Origin: Paenibacillus sp. EZ-K15
GTDB taxonomy: Bacteria > Bacillota > Bacilli > Paenibacillales > Paenibacillaceae
Assembly: GCF_002573715.1 (NCBI RefSeq)
Contig: NZ_PDHM01000022.1
Coordinates: 228,426 to 292,425 of the forward strand
Direction: 5' to 3'
Length of the DNA stretch: 64,000 nucleotides
Positions 25,119-33,943 of the stretch are shown one piece after another. Within the stretch, counting starts at the first letter, position 1. The number at the start of each line of letters is the position of its first letter. A program made the translations under genes and the position numbers. Under the pieces are notes generated by a model. It was not told where the DNA came from. It made no database searches and was given only the letters and a program-made list of their open reading frames with translations.

Positions 25119-25604
25119 TTAGAAAATCCAAATGAAGAAAATAATAATCATCGCGAGCTGTAAAATAATCTTCACCACAATGCTGCTGAACAAGCCAATG
25201 ACCGATCCGAAACCAACCTTCATGGATTTGCTCGGTCCCGAGCCTGCCAGCATTTCACCCAGAAATGCCCCGAGGAATGGTCCAATTATCAATCCAAAAG
25301 CGGGAATAACGAACGGTCCGATAATCAGTCCGATGGTGCTGCCCCATATCGAGGCTTTGGAACCACCGAGTTTCTTAACTCCCCAGGCGTTAACCGCATA
25401 ATCGGCAATGAAGAGCACCACCAGAATGATCGTCTGAATAATCCAGAACCATGCATTGTAATGCTCAAATGTAAAGAACCAGCCGTAAACAAACAGCGCC
25501 AGGTAAATGGCGATAACCCCTGGCAGAATAGGATAAATCGCCCCGGCCATCCCAATGATAAACAGAGCGATGACAATAATCCAGCCCAATATGTCCATCA
25601 ACAT
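25119..25604 (-). CDS. DUF456 family membrane protein
   Basis: A 161-residue protein with four to five membrane helices and the repeated glycine-rich pattern GPFVIPAFGLIIGPFLGAFLGE typical of DUF456 (YqgC in Bacillus); the motif spans about residues 95-118. Function unknown. It starts one nt after the stop of the HAD gene (TGA-G-ATG), so the two are co-translated. The preceding product is soluble, so no complex is implied. Confidence 0.82.
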   Translation of the reverse strand: MLMDILGWIIVIALFIIGMAGAIYPILPGVIAIYLALFVYGWFFTFEHYNAWFWIIQTIILVVLFIADYAVNAWGVKKLGGSKASIWGSTIGLIIGPFVIPAFGLIIGPFLGAFLGEMLAGSGPSKSMKVGFGSVIGLFSSIVVKIILQLAMIIIFFIWIF

Positions 25605-25605
25605 C

Positions 25606-26352
25606 TCACCCTTCGATCAAAATATGATCCCTGATGACCTCAACGATGCCGTCCTCATTGTTGCTGGAAACCACAAGGTCCGCTTCATCCTTTACCGTCT
25701 GCTGCGCATTGCCCATAGCCACGCCGAGGCCGGCTTGCTGAATCACAGCCAGGTCGTTCAGGCTGTCACCTACGGCTACGACTTCGGACATGCTAATTCC
25801 GAGCAGCTCGCACACCTGTCCGATTCCGGTCGCTTTGTTAACGCCCTGCGGATTGATTTCCAGGTTATCCGGCGAGGAGTTCGTGATCTCCAATCCGCCC
25901 ATATCCTGCAGGCGCATCAGAATGTTGTGGCGTACCTCATGATCATTCGTGGTGTAACCAAACTTCAGCCACTCCTGATTCGCGACATCGCCGATCCAGT
26001 TCTCAGAGGTATACAATCTTTCTACAGAATACGCCCAGAACCATGATCCGGTTTCAATGGCGAGTGCGTGCATTTCCTCCACAAGCTTGCTGTCGAGCAG
26101 CGCCCGGCGGTGCAATTCATATGGCGCACGCCATACCTCGCCGCCGTTCACCGTTACCATCGGTGTCGTCAGTTCAAGCTGCTTGGCATACGGACAGGCA
26201 TCCTGAAACGGACGACCTGTCGAGAGGCAGACGTGAATGCCGTGCCGTACCGCTTCCTTGATCCACTTCACCGTTTCCTCCGACACCTCATGATCGTCCC
26301 GCAGCAGCGTACCGTCCATATCCAGTGCCAACAACCGATATTTATATTTCAT
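25606..26352 (-). CDS. Cof-type HAD-IIB family phosphatase
   Basis: A 248-residue haloacid dehalogenase superfamily hydrolase. Motif I is DMDGTLL with nucleophile Asp11 and acid/base Asp13. Motif II is in LSTGRP (near residue 43), and motif IV is GDSLNDLAVI near residue 195. The cap is the IIB type. These enzymes dephosphorylate sugar phosphates, FMN or other small phosphates, and the substrate here is unknown. ATG at 26352 follows GGGGGTTAGTACC; an upstream in-frame start at 26394 lacks a ribosome site. Confidence 0.88.
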   Translation of the reverse strand: MKYKYRLLALDMDGTLLRDDHEVSEETVKWIKEAVRHGIHVCLSTGRPFQDACPYAKQLELTTPMVTVNGGEVWRAPYELHRRALLDSKLVEEMHALAIETGSWFWAYSVERLYTSENWIGDVANQEWLKFGYTTNDHEVRHNILMRLQDMGGLEITNSSPDNLEINPQGVNKATGIGQVCELLGISMSEVVAVGDSLNDLAVIQQAGLGVAMGNAQQTVKDEADLVVSSNNEDGIVEVIRDHILIEG

Positions 26353-26612
26353 GGTACTAACCCCCTTACGAATCATCAGCAAACATAACGACATTTTACC
26401 ACAAAAGGCAGGGTGTCAAAACATACCCCATGAATAGCAGCCACTTAACAGGCCAAAACTGAGGTAAAGCCTAGCCACAAGTAGGATTTCCCCACGCGCT
26501 CGAACAAATCACACGACCCTTGAAATAAATAAGCAATGTAAAAGAAAGAATAGGACTTCCTTCGTGCTACGATATTTACTGAAGACAACCCTGAAAGGAG
26601 TCATAAAATCAT

Positions 26613-27074
26613 ATGACCAAACTCAATGAGAACCCCGTCGTGACGGCAGAGATGCTCATTCGAAGACCGGTAGCCCAAGTATTCGAGGCTTTCATCGACC
26701 CTGAGATTACAACCAAGTTCTGGTTTACCAAAAGCAGCGGCAAGCTTGAGGAAGGCCGTTATATCCGCTGGGATTGGGAGATGTATGGGGTACATGATGA
26801 CGTGTACGTTCAACATATTGAAGTGAACCGCCGCATCACGATCGAGTCTTCGGACCGGACCCAAACCGAATGGACATTCACGCCACGCGGCGATCATGAG
26901 ACCTTCGTTGCCATTACCCATTCCGGATTTACAGGCAGTGCGGATGAAATGGTGCAGGGAGCTATTGATTCCATGGGAGGATACACCATGGTGCTCTGCG
27001 GCCTCAAAGCGCTGCTGGAGTTTAACGTCGAACTGAATCTGGTGGCAGACAAGGCCCCGGACGCCCATGTATAA
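26613..27074 (+). CDS. SRPBCC/AHSA1-like protein
   Basis: A 153-residue START-like (SRPBCC) protein resembling bacterial relatives of the C-terminal domain of Aha1. It opens with the first strand (VTAEMLIRRPVAQVFEAF) followed by WFTKSSG and a beta-rich middle. No catalytic residues can be named; the fold forms a hydrophobic pocket. AAAGGAG lies 12 nt before ATG. It is alone on the plus strand and closed by a terminator. A second AHSA1 gene at 49861 belongs to a different subgroup. Confidence 0.85.
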   Translation: MTKLNENPVVTAEMLIRRPVAQVFEAFIDPEITTKFWFTKSSGKLEEGRYIRWDWEMYGVHDDVYVQHIEVNRRITIESSDRTQTEWTFTPRGDHETFVAITHSGFTGSADEMVQGAIDSMGGYTMVLCGLKALLEFNVELNLVADKAPDAHV

Positions 27075-27084
27075 CGGATAAAGA

Positions 27085-27122
27085 AACGGCAGCCAACCCA
27101 TTGAGGGCTCTTGGCTGCCGTT
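27085..27122. terminator. Terminator between AHSA1-like and PBP genes
   Basis: AACGGCAGCCAA pairs perfectly with TTGGCTGCCGTT. Shared by convergent genes. Confidence 0.8.
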
Positions 27123-27135
27123 ATGCTGCTTCCTA

Positions 27136-29190
27136 TTATTGGTTCGGATTGCCTTCCTCATTCTCACCCTCGGTTTGTTTAGGGTGAGGCGTACCGTCGA
27201 GTCCGTAAATTTCGTCATAAGCATCGAAAATTTTGCGGGCAACCGGCGCGGCACTCTGGGAACCAAAGCCTGCTTCCGGTATGACTACGGCGACGGCCAG
27301 CTTCGGATTTTGCCGTGGTGCAAAAGCGATGAAAACCCCGTTTTCCACCCTGATCCGAGAACCGTTTTTATAAATATCCTGCTCGGATGTTCCTGTTTTC
27401 CGTGCAAAATCATATTTAAAATCTTCAAAAGCTCGAAGTCCCTGCGTATTCATCCCTGCAATGACTTCGTTCCAGTACTGCTGTGGGAATTCCGCTTTAT
27501 TTAATACTTCGCGCTTGAATTCCTTGATCACATTGCCGTCCTGATCTACAATCTTGCTCGCAAGCTGTGGCCGAATGCGTTCTCCACGATTGGCAAGCGT
27601 GCTGGCATACTGTGCCAATTGGAGCGTCGTATATTTACCGGACTGTCCGAATGAAGCGTATGCCATGGCAGCTAGATAACTTCCCGCCTGCTCGATATTG
27701 GTATACTCGATGATTCCTTTATGCTCCTTCGGCAGACCGGATTCGGTAGATACCCCGAGCCCGAATTCCTTCATGTATTCATCCCATTTTTCAACGGATT
27801 TGGAGCCGTATTTGTTATACAGTCGTTCCCCGATCCAGTCAACCATAAAGGCATTGGAGGAGTGCTCAATCGCTTGTCTCGCATTCAGAGATCCGTAGGC
27901 TCTACCGCCCGAGTTCCGGACTCTCGTATTATCCTTACCGAAGAATGCTGCACCGCCATCATAATAATAATCGTTCGGCCCGAACAATTTTTCATTAAGT
28001 CCAATTAATACCGTCAAAGGCTTCATGGTGGAACCGAGCAGCACGACCGATTCCAGATTGTTGCCGGATCGACCGGAACTGTATGGAGAGATCGTTCCGT
28101 TGCCGTAGTACTTCATGACGGATTCCCAATCATCGGTCCCATTCTCCCACACATTCGGGTCATAATCCGGCATGCTGGCCATGGCAACAATGTTCCCGGT
28201 GTCCACTTCCATCGCTACGGCATAACCCGTTTGCGCATTCGGATGCGTTTTACCGGAAACTGTATTAGCGTGAAGCCATTTCAGCTGATCCATGATCGCC
28301 TGCTGCGTAACCTTCTGAATATCCTTATGAATCGTCGTATGAATATTGTAGCCCTTCTCCGGGGCGATCATGGTCGGCACCCCGTCCGCCATGTTCTGCG
28401 GATTAATCGGAATCCCGATATATCCGTTCTTGCCGCGCAGCTCATCCTGGAACATCATTTCGAGTCCGTCTACACCGACCTTCTCCTGCTCCGTGTAGAT
28501 GAGTCCCGGATCTTTTTGTTTCTTGTTCTGCTCATCAATCTCCTTATATTTTTCCAGTGTCTTAATTCCGCGGAACTCTTTCAAATAACCAATCGTTTGA
28601 ACGGCGATTTTTTCCGGGTTGTATTGACGCTGACTCTCTTCGACAACCTCGACTCCAGGATATTCATTCTTATGCTCCATAAAGTAAGCCACTTCTTTAG
28701 TCGAGAGATCTGCCTTAATGCGTCTCGGCTCATAACCCGGCTGCTTGTTGAATTCCAGGTCCATCGCTTTGATCACATCATCCACAGTCAACTTTTCTGC
28801 TGTTGGATCACCATACTGCTCGAAGACCTTGACCATTTCTTCGGCCAGCTTTTCGATCTCCGGACGGTTCTTCTTCCCTCGTTCGGATGAACTGTAATCC
28901 TTTAACAGCGTTAAATACAGTGCTTGGGAGGGTGTCGAGTATGCAAGCGGCGTTCCGGAAGCATCAACGATGCTGCCCCGGATCGGCTGAAGCGGGAAAT
29001 TTTTAACCTGCCCACCGGTTTCGAGCTCTTTTAGCTCAGGCCCTTCAACGAACTGCAGTATAGCAAGACGTATAATAACGACACAGAATATGATAAAAGT
29101 GCTGAAAAAAAATAGATTAACCCGCAAGTTAAACTGACTGCCGGCATCTCGTTCTTCTTGTTTGCGCTTATCCGGCCTAAACCCTTTCAC
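27136..29190 (-). CDS. Class B penicillin-binding protein (PbpA/PBP2-type transpeptidase)
   Basis: A 684-residue high-molecular-weight PBP. It has a cytoplasmic basic start, one membrane helix (about residues 23-46), a dimerisation domain with the RGSIVDASG motif (71-79), and a transpeptidase domain with all active-site motifs: Ser387 in STMK, SSN at 444-446 and KTG at 598-600. It cross-links peptidoglycan, probably for side-wall elongation judging by its PBP2 resemblance. The C-terminus is acidic (ENEEGNPNQ). An ATG with an upstream AAGGGGAG supports 29190. RodA/MreBCD are not nearby. Confidence 0.9.
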   Translation of the reverse strand: MKGFRPDKRKQEERDAGSQFNLRVNLFFFSTFIIFCVVIIRLAILQFVEGPELKELETGGQVKNFPLQPIRGSIVDASGTPLAYSTPSQALYLTLLKDYSSSERGKKNRPEIEKLAEEMVKVFEQYGDPTAEKLTVDDVIKAMDLEFNKQPGYEPRRIKADLSTKEVAYFMEHKNEYPGVEVVEESQRQYNPEKIAVQTIGYLKEFRGIKTLEKYKEIDEQNKKQKDPGLIYTEQEKVGVDGLEMMFQDELRGKNGYIGIPINPQNMADGVPTMIAPEKGYNIHTTIHKDIQKVTQQAIMDQLKWLHANTVSGKTHPNAQTGYAVAMEVDTGNIVAMASMPDYDPNVWENGTDDWESVMKYYGNGTISPYSSGRSGNNLESVVLLGSTMKPLTVLIGLNEKLFGPNDYYYDGGAAFFGKDNTRVRNSGGRAYGSLNARQAIEHSSNAFMVDWIGERLYNKYGSKSVEKWDEYMKEFGLGVSTESGLPKEHKGIIEYTNIEQAGSYLAAMAYASFGQSGKYTTLQLAQYASTLANRGERIRPQLASKIVDQDGNVIKEFKREVLNKAEFPQQYWNEVIAGMNTQGLRAFEDFKYDFARKTGTSEQDIYKNGSRIRVENGVFIAFAPRQNPKLAVAVVIPEAGFGSQSAAPVARKIFDAYDEIYGLDGTPHPKQTEGENEEGNPNQ

Positions 29191-29278
29191 GTATGCTTCT
29201 CCCCTTTATCCACAATCACATAAACTCATATTAACATAAACGCCCCCCCACTTCATCTGGAAGGGCCCCCTGACGGGA

Positions 29279-29313
29279 AAGGGCGGACTTCCCTTGCTTC
29301 AAAGTCCGCCCTT
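29279..29313 (-). terminator. Terminator after the transglutaminase fusion
   Basis: AAGGGCGGACTT pairs perfectly with AAGTCCGCCCTT over a short loop. It separates the fusion gene from the PBP gene. Confidence 0.8.
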
Positions 29314-29332
29314 CTCCATATCAACACACTTA

Positions 29333-30478
29333 TCAAAACACCTGCTCTTTAATATGCGTCTCATTGAAGCGCGGCGGGTTAAACCAGTTGCCGCTCTGTG
29401 CCCAGGTCGGGTCCAGCGGTATCCATCGCTTCTCTTCACTCAAGTAGACCTCATTCCAGGCATGGGGACCATAACCGCCTTGTCCATTATATCCCCTGCC
29501 AGTTACGACCCGAACTTTCAGATCCTGAGACCGGGCCATCATGGCATACAGCCGGGCATAATCAATGCACACACCTAACCTTGTATCGTACGTATCCTGT
29601 GGTGTCTGCTCTTTCCATATCCGCTGCTCTTCATACAAGGTCACTTTGTCGTGATCATACGTAATCCGGCTGCCAACCCAATCATAGAGCTTTCGCGCTT
29701 TCTCTTCATCGGATGCTGCCCCCTTCACGACATGGCTTGCCGTCTGTTCGATCCCCTCGGGAATCTTGTGGTCGATGACCTCATACTTCCGCTGAATGAT
29801 CCCATTCAATTCTTCTTGAACCGATTGGGTAAAGACCGGCAGCTTCTCGCGGACGAGAGAACCCGACAAAGGCTCTATTACAGCCCTCGCTCCCTGCTGA
29901 TAAACCGGCGAAGCCTCAACGTACCGGCTGAAGCCGTGGTCGGGATTCAGACTAACGTAGATGAATAAGATCGCAATAACGATAATGCTCCGGGCAGCAC
30001 CCATGATGACGCCAATTCCCGCGCCTGTTAGCCGGCTCAGCAGCGATGCCGACGTATCTTTTCTCGTTCCGAAGAGTCCCAGCCTGCCTCCCATGATCAG
30101 GGAAACGAGCAGACGCAGCATAAATACGATAAGGGCGTAACTTAACATAAACAGCACCGCAAACCGGAGCAGCGGGAAATCCGCCAGCGATTTTACGGCT
30201 GTATAATAAATCTGTTCCCAGAAGCGCAGTTCTCGATTCGGTAAACTGGAGGCTGTCCCCAGCCAATCGCCTGCCTTGGGTGATAACCATAATGTAAAAG
30301 GAACGGAGATCGCAAGCCCGACCAGACGCAGCACCGCATCCCCCAGAAAAAAAACAAGCTTCCCGGCTGACCGGGAGGCTCCGCGACTCCATCCCTGCAA
30401 TAGTGAAAAAGCCACAATCAGCAGCAGCAAGATGGTGATTCCGTTCCCACCCAGCACACTATCCTTCCATGCCGACAT
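29333..30478 (-). CDS. CvpA-like membrane region fused to a transglutaminase-like domain
   Basis: A 381-residue protein. Residues 1-175 have four membrane segments, including a CvpA-like stretch (SRLTGAGIGVIMGAARSIIV). Then a linker of about 75 residues leads to a transglutaminase-like domain at about 255-365 with a complete triad: Cys304 (LGVCIDYA), His339 (GPHAWNEV) and Asp356 (LDPTW). The catalytic domain is probably outside the membrane, so it could act on wall or surface proteins as a protease or amidase; the substrate is unknown. ATG at 30478 (GAGGAGGGG upstream) is preferred to the TTG at 30481. The membrane gene at 30591 precedes it. Confidence 0.75.
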   Translation of the reverse strand: MSAWKDSVLGGNGITILLLLIVAFSLLQGWSRGASRSAGKLVFFLGDAVLRLVGLAISVPFTLWLSPKAGDWLGTASSLPNRELRFWEQIYYTAVKSLADFPLLRFAVLFMLSYALIVFMLRLLVSLIMGGRLGLFGTRKDTSASLLSRLTGAGIGVIMGAARSIIVIAILFIYVSLNPDHGFSRYVEASPVYQQGARAVIEPLSGSLVREKLPVFTQSVQEELNGIIQRKYEVIDHKIPEGIEQTASHVVKGAASDEEKARKLYDWVGSRITYDHDKVTLYEEQRIWKEQTPQDTYDTRLGVCIDYARLYAMMARSQDLKVRVVTGRGYNGQGGYGPHAWNEVYLSEEKRWIPLDPTWAQSGNWFNPPRFNETHIKEQVF

Positions 30479-30590
30479 CAACGGTATCCCCTCCTCTCCC
30501 CATGATGTCTTGTCAACCGATGTAAGCGAGCTGCAGCACTAAAACGCTGCCGCCCTCGTACATTCGCTTCCGATTGCGTTTCATCTTTTT

Positions 30591-31037
30591 TTATTTAGAG
30601 GCCGTATTGCTCTTGGCATCATCGATAAAGCTCTGAATCGTATCGTTGATATCCCACTTCCCTACCGAAACACCGCGGAAAGTGACTTCAACTTCTTCGG
30701 AGCCGTCACTTCCTTTCAGCTCCAGATTAGGAGCTTTAATGGAGTAGGTACCGTCCCCATTCGATGTATATTTTGCTTCCTTCGCTTCTTTCATCATCAT
30801 GTTCAGCGCTTCTTTTTTTATCGTGTCCACCGTTTCTTCCTTCACCGTGGTTACAACCTCGCCGATTTTATCCAATGAAATTCCGCTATACACCAACAAT
30901 CCCACGATGATGAGTACGGCTAGCGCCCACTTAATGACGGTTCTCACCACATTCAGCACAATAAACAAGATAATTAAGGCGATGGCAATGACCAGCCAGT
31001 TTTGTTTAAGAAATTCAATCCAGACCTGAGTATCCAA
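30591..31037 (-). CDS. Hypothetical membrane-anchored protein
   Basis: I do not recognise the family. The 148 residues begin with two closely spaced hydrophobic segments (about 14-32 and 37-55), followed by an amphipathic helical region (EVVTTVKEETVDTIKKEA) and a polar C-terminal half. The C-terminal part contains beta-rich sequence (DGTYSIKAPNLELKG). The ATG at 31037 follows GGGAGTGAATTG. It lies 110 nt upstream of the transglutaminase fusion on the same strand without a terminator between, so it may be co-transcribed. Confidence 0.6.
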   Translation of the reverse strand: MDTQVWIEFLKQNWLVIAIALIILFIVLNVVRTVIKWALAVLIIVGLLVYSGISLDKIGEVVTTVKEETVDTIKKEALNMMMKEAKEAKYTSNGDGTYSIKAPNLELKGSDGSEEVEVTFRGVSVGKWDINDTIQSFIDDAKSNTASK

Positions 31038-31218
31038 TTCAATTCACTCCCGTTCATCGTTTCAAAAGCGGCGGTTCATGGCCGTCTTATTAATTATACA
31101 TGATACCCCGCAAAGCTGTCAGCCAACCGGGTCTTTTCACAAAAAGGTATAAGCTTGCCCTCTCGAACGTACAAGTAGTAATACCATATCAACTTTTGCC
31201 GGATAGGAGGGTGCCATA

Positions 31219-32388
31219 TTGAAAACCGCATTATGGCTCTATATGTTTTTGTTTCTGGCGTTTTTTGATTTGCATGCTCAGTATCCAGTACTGACGCCCT
31301 TTGCCATCTCCCTTGGCGCAGCCCCTACGTTTATCGGCTGGATGATGGGCATTTATGCTTTAACTCATCTGCCTGGCAATCTGCTTGCAGGCAATCTGAT
31401 CGATCGGCACGGTAGCAGACGCTACATTATTTTCAGCTTAACTGCCGCTGGTGTTATCCTGCTGCTCCAGGCTCATGTCCAACTGCCCTGGCAGCTGCTC
31501 GTGCTCCGCTCGATCAGCGGCTTCGTCTTGGCCTTTTTGTCACCGGCCTGTTTGGCGCTGCTTGCGTCTCTCTCCCGGGATCCTGTTACGCAAGGCAAAT
31601 ATATGTCCGGTCATGGCGTGATCCACACCCTTGCCTCTGTCTTGTCACCGGCCGCCGGCGCTTTCATTGTAGCCAAAGCAGGATTTTCCGGTACATTCCA
31701 GAGTCTGGGCTGGCTTTTGATTTTCACCGGCTTGATGGCGTTTCTCAGTCTCCCGAAGCCTCTGTCAGCCACTGCTAAAGATAAAGGGCAGGCTGTTCCG
31801 ATCAACAGCGGGACACCGGCGCGGCTTCCTTTTAGCTTGCGCTTATATCTGATTCCATTTGCTATCGCATGCTCTCAAGGAATCCTGTTCTTTGAAATAC
31901 CGCTGCGGGAAAGCGGGCTGGCAAGCATTATGTCCACCGGACTTCTATTCTCCGTCATTAGCCTTGGAGCTTTGGTCACATTAAGCATGCTGTTTCTGAA
32001 TCGTTATGCGCCCTATATCAGGGTGACCATCGGCGTATTGGGGCTCGCTATTTGCTTCTACGCCCTGGCTGCAGCAGACCATGTACCGATTACGGTCATC
32101 CTGTTTGCGCTCGGACTTGCTAAAGGATTGCTGTTTCCGGCATTATCCTCACTGTTCATAGAGCTAAGCGGCGGAGGCAGACTCGGGAAAGTCTTCTCAT
32201 TGCAATCCATCGCCATGTCGCTGGGTTCCTTTGTAGGTCCTATTGCGGCAGGACAGCTCCGAACGGTGGTGTCTCCTTATTTTATCGCGTTTCTGATGCT
32301 GATGACCGTGCTGCTGCTGCTGCCCAAACGCAATCGTGAAGCACCTTTAACAGCTGTCTCACCAGAACCTCCAATCTCAACCGTCTAA
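31219..32388 (+). CDS. MFS transporter
   Basis: A 389-residue, 12-helix major facilitator. The A-like motif between helices 2 and 3 is GNLIDRHGSRRY (about residues 60-71). The start is TTG at 31219 with GGAGGGTGCC upstream. The general pattern fits drug/proton antiporters, but substrate and direction are unknown. It is not adjacent to a regulator. The final 40 residues are hydrophilic with several prolines. Confidence 0.85.
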   Translation: MKTALWLYMFLFLAFFDLHAQYPVLTPFAISLGAAPTFIGWMMGIYALTHLPGNLLAGNLIDRHGSRRYIIFSLTAAGVILLLQAHVQLPWQLLVLRSISGFVLAFLSPACLALLASLSRDPVTQGKYMSGHGVIHTLASVLSPAAGAFIVAKAGFSGTFQSLGWLLIFTGLMAFLSLPKPLSATAKDKGQAVPINSGTPARLPFSLRLYLIPFAIACSQGILFFEIPLRESGLASIMSTGLLFSVISLGALVTLSMLFLNRYAPYIRVTIGVLGLAICFYALAAADHVPITVILFALGLAKGLLFPALSSLFIELSGGGRLGKVFSLQSIAMSLGSFVGPIAAGQLRTVVSPYFIAFLMLMTVLLLLPKRNREAPLTAVSPEPPISTV

Positions 32389-32520
32389 GGAAGCTGTACC
32401 AGGCTTGAGCCAGCGCCCAAAAAGATAAGGATGGGCCAATACACAATCCATATGGGTAAAACCACATAAGATACAGTGTGGCAAATGACCACGTACATCT
32501 AACCAAGGGGTGAAGTAATC

Positions 32521-32625
32521 ATGAGTCATGTTCATCATAAACAGTGCCATGGGGGCTATGGAAATTCAGTAGGAATGGTTCTTGTATTGTACATTCTGCT
32601 CGTCATCATCTTGAGCTGTTTCTAG
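32521..32625 (+). CDS. YjcZ-like small membrane (sporulation) protein
   Basis: A 34-residue protein below usual gene-calling length. It reads MSHVHHKQCHGGYGNSVG and then a single membrane helix (MVLVLYILLVIILSCF). A His/Gly-rich head followed by one helix resembles the YjcZ-type small proteins of spore formers. ATG at 32521 has AAGGGGTGA seven nt upstream, and a terminator follows at 32650. The assignment is by pattern only; translation is likely. Confidence 0.6.
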   Translation: MSHVHHKQCHGGYGNSVGMVLVLYILLVIILSCF

Positions 32626-32649
32626 TAGAATACATGGATTAACCTTGTT

Positions 32650-32679
32650 ACGGCCATCCAGCGGATGGCCGTTTATTTT
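32650..32679 (+). terminator. Terminator after the YjcZ-like gene
   Basis: ACGGCCATCC-AGC-GGATGGCCGT followed by TTATTTTG. Confidence 0.85.
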
Positions 32680-32815
32680 GCCCGCTTTGCATGATCGATA
32701 AAAAACAAGTTAAACTATACATACACCATTCGACACAACCATCATTCGACGGCGGATCATCATTTCCCGGGGAATGCTGCCAAGGATCTCCGTATCATGA
32801 CAGAGGTGAAAAAAG

Positions 32816-33187
32816 ATGCCGATATTCCTCATTGTAGAGGGCAAGAACGACCGGAGCCGACTACGCCGATTGCTGACATCGGATATAACCATCCTGTGCA
32901 CATTTGGAACGCTAAACACCGCCAAGCTGGAAAGCCTTCATATACAGGTGAAGGATCAAGAGGTGTATCTTTTTATGGATAACGACAGCTCCGGCAAGAA
33001 AATTCGCGGTGCCCTGCGCGACATCTTCCCTGATGCCGAACAGATCTATACGCGCCGGGGATACGCCGGCGTAGAAGGAACGCCTGACGAATACCTGATT
33101 GCCCAGTTAGAGAAGGCCGGGCTGGAAGAGTTCATCATTTACCCGCCTCCTGCTATTAACATCGCAGATCAGAAATCGCTATTTTAA
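32816..33187 (+). CDS. Small toprim-domain protein
   Basis: A 123-residue protein made up almost only of a toprim domain. The glutamate motif VEGKNDR is at residues 7-13 and the DxD motif FMDNDSSG around 58. Toprim domains bind Mg2+ and act in primases, topoisomerases and RNase M5. Stand-alone versions like Bacillus YusF are uncharacterised. An RNase M5-like 5S rRNA role is possible but the gene is not beside ksgA. ATG at 32816 follows AGAGGTGA. A terminator follows. Confidence 0.8.
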   Translation: MPIFLIVEGKNDRSRLRRLLTSDITILCTFGTLNTAKLESLHIQVKDQEVYLFMDNDSSGKKIRGALRDIFPDAEQIYTRRGYAGVEGTPDEYLIAQLEKAGLEEFIIYPPPAINIADQKSLF

Positions 33188-33191
33188 ATAA

Positions 33192-33231
33192 AAAAGGCGT
33201 CCTCCATCTTTAACGATAGAGCGCGCCTTTT
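33192..33231. terminator. Terminator between toprim and sco genes
   Basis: AAAAGGCG pairs with CGCCTTTT over a 24-nt loop; A/T tracts lie on both sides. Confidence 0.6.
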
Positions 33232-33246
33232 GGTTTTACCTATAGG

Positions 33247-33864
33247 TTATTCCTTAATTAAGGTCTTAATGTCCTTCACAATATCCTCGGTCTTCACTTG
33301 GGCCGGATCCGCTGCATTATAGGTCTTCCGAATATTGTTATTCCGGTCAACCAATGCAATGGAATTGCCATGCGTGAAATTCGTCGAGTTATTGCCGAGC
33401 AGCGGGATTTTGAAAGAGTCCTGCATCAGCTTCCGTGTTTCCTCCTGATCTCCACGAAGGAAGTACCAGCCGTTATAATCCGCATAGAAACGGTCCCCGA
33501 ACTCCTTAATCTTCTCTTTTGTATCGGTTTCCGGGTCAAAGGAGATGGACACGAAGTTAACTTCTTTACCGAAGATGCCCTCTTTCTTCAAGTCTTCCTG
33601 TATTTGCGAAAGAACCAGTGTTGTAATCGGGCATACATCCGGGCAGCTGGTGAAATAGAAGTACATGAGCTTCACCTTGCCCTTGGTATCGTCCGATGTG
33701 ATCGTCTTTCCATCCACATTTTCCATGGAGTATGCGGCTACCTCACGAACGATTGGAAACTTTTCTTTTCCGAAACCTAACGAGTTGTATACCAGGTAAA
33801 TAGCTGCTATTACGCAGACAGCGAGTAGTACCCAAGTCCATTTGTAACGTTTGAATGCATTCAT
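33247..33864 (-). CDS. SCO1/SenC family copper chaperone
   Basis: A 205-residue protein anchored by one N-terminal helix (about residues 10-26), with a thioredoxin-like domain outside. The copper ligands are present: Cys74 and Cys78 (CPDVC) and His165 (FTHGN). SCO proteins insert copper into the CuA site of cytochrome c oxidase. It follows ctaB (heme O synthase) on the same strand after 80 nt, which supports a joint role in oxidase assembly. Confidence 0.93.
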   Translation of the reverse strand: MNAFKRYKWTWVLLAVCVIAAIYLVYNSLGFGKEKFPIVREVAAYSMENVDGKTITSDDTKGKVKLMYFYFTSCPDVCPITTLVLSQIQEDLKKEGIFGKEVNFVSISFDPETDTKEKIKEFGDRFYADYNGWYFLRGDQEETRKLMQDSFKIPLLGNNSTNFTHGNSIALVDRNNNIRKTYNAADPAQVKTEDIVKDIKTLIKE

Positions 33865-33943
33865 GACCTTCCCCGTTCTCCCTTCGTCTCAGGCAATCCC
33901 TGTTCTTGTCAGGTTTAGTGCAGCGTTAAAGCCCTTCCACCTA

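Noticed and set aside
31104..31115. ACCCCGCAAAG resembling the end of the palindromic repeat
   Set aside because: Only about 10 nt match and no second arm is present; not a third copy.
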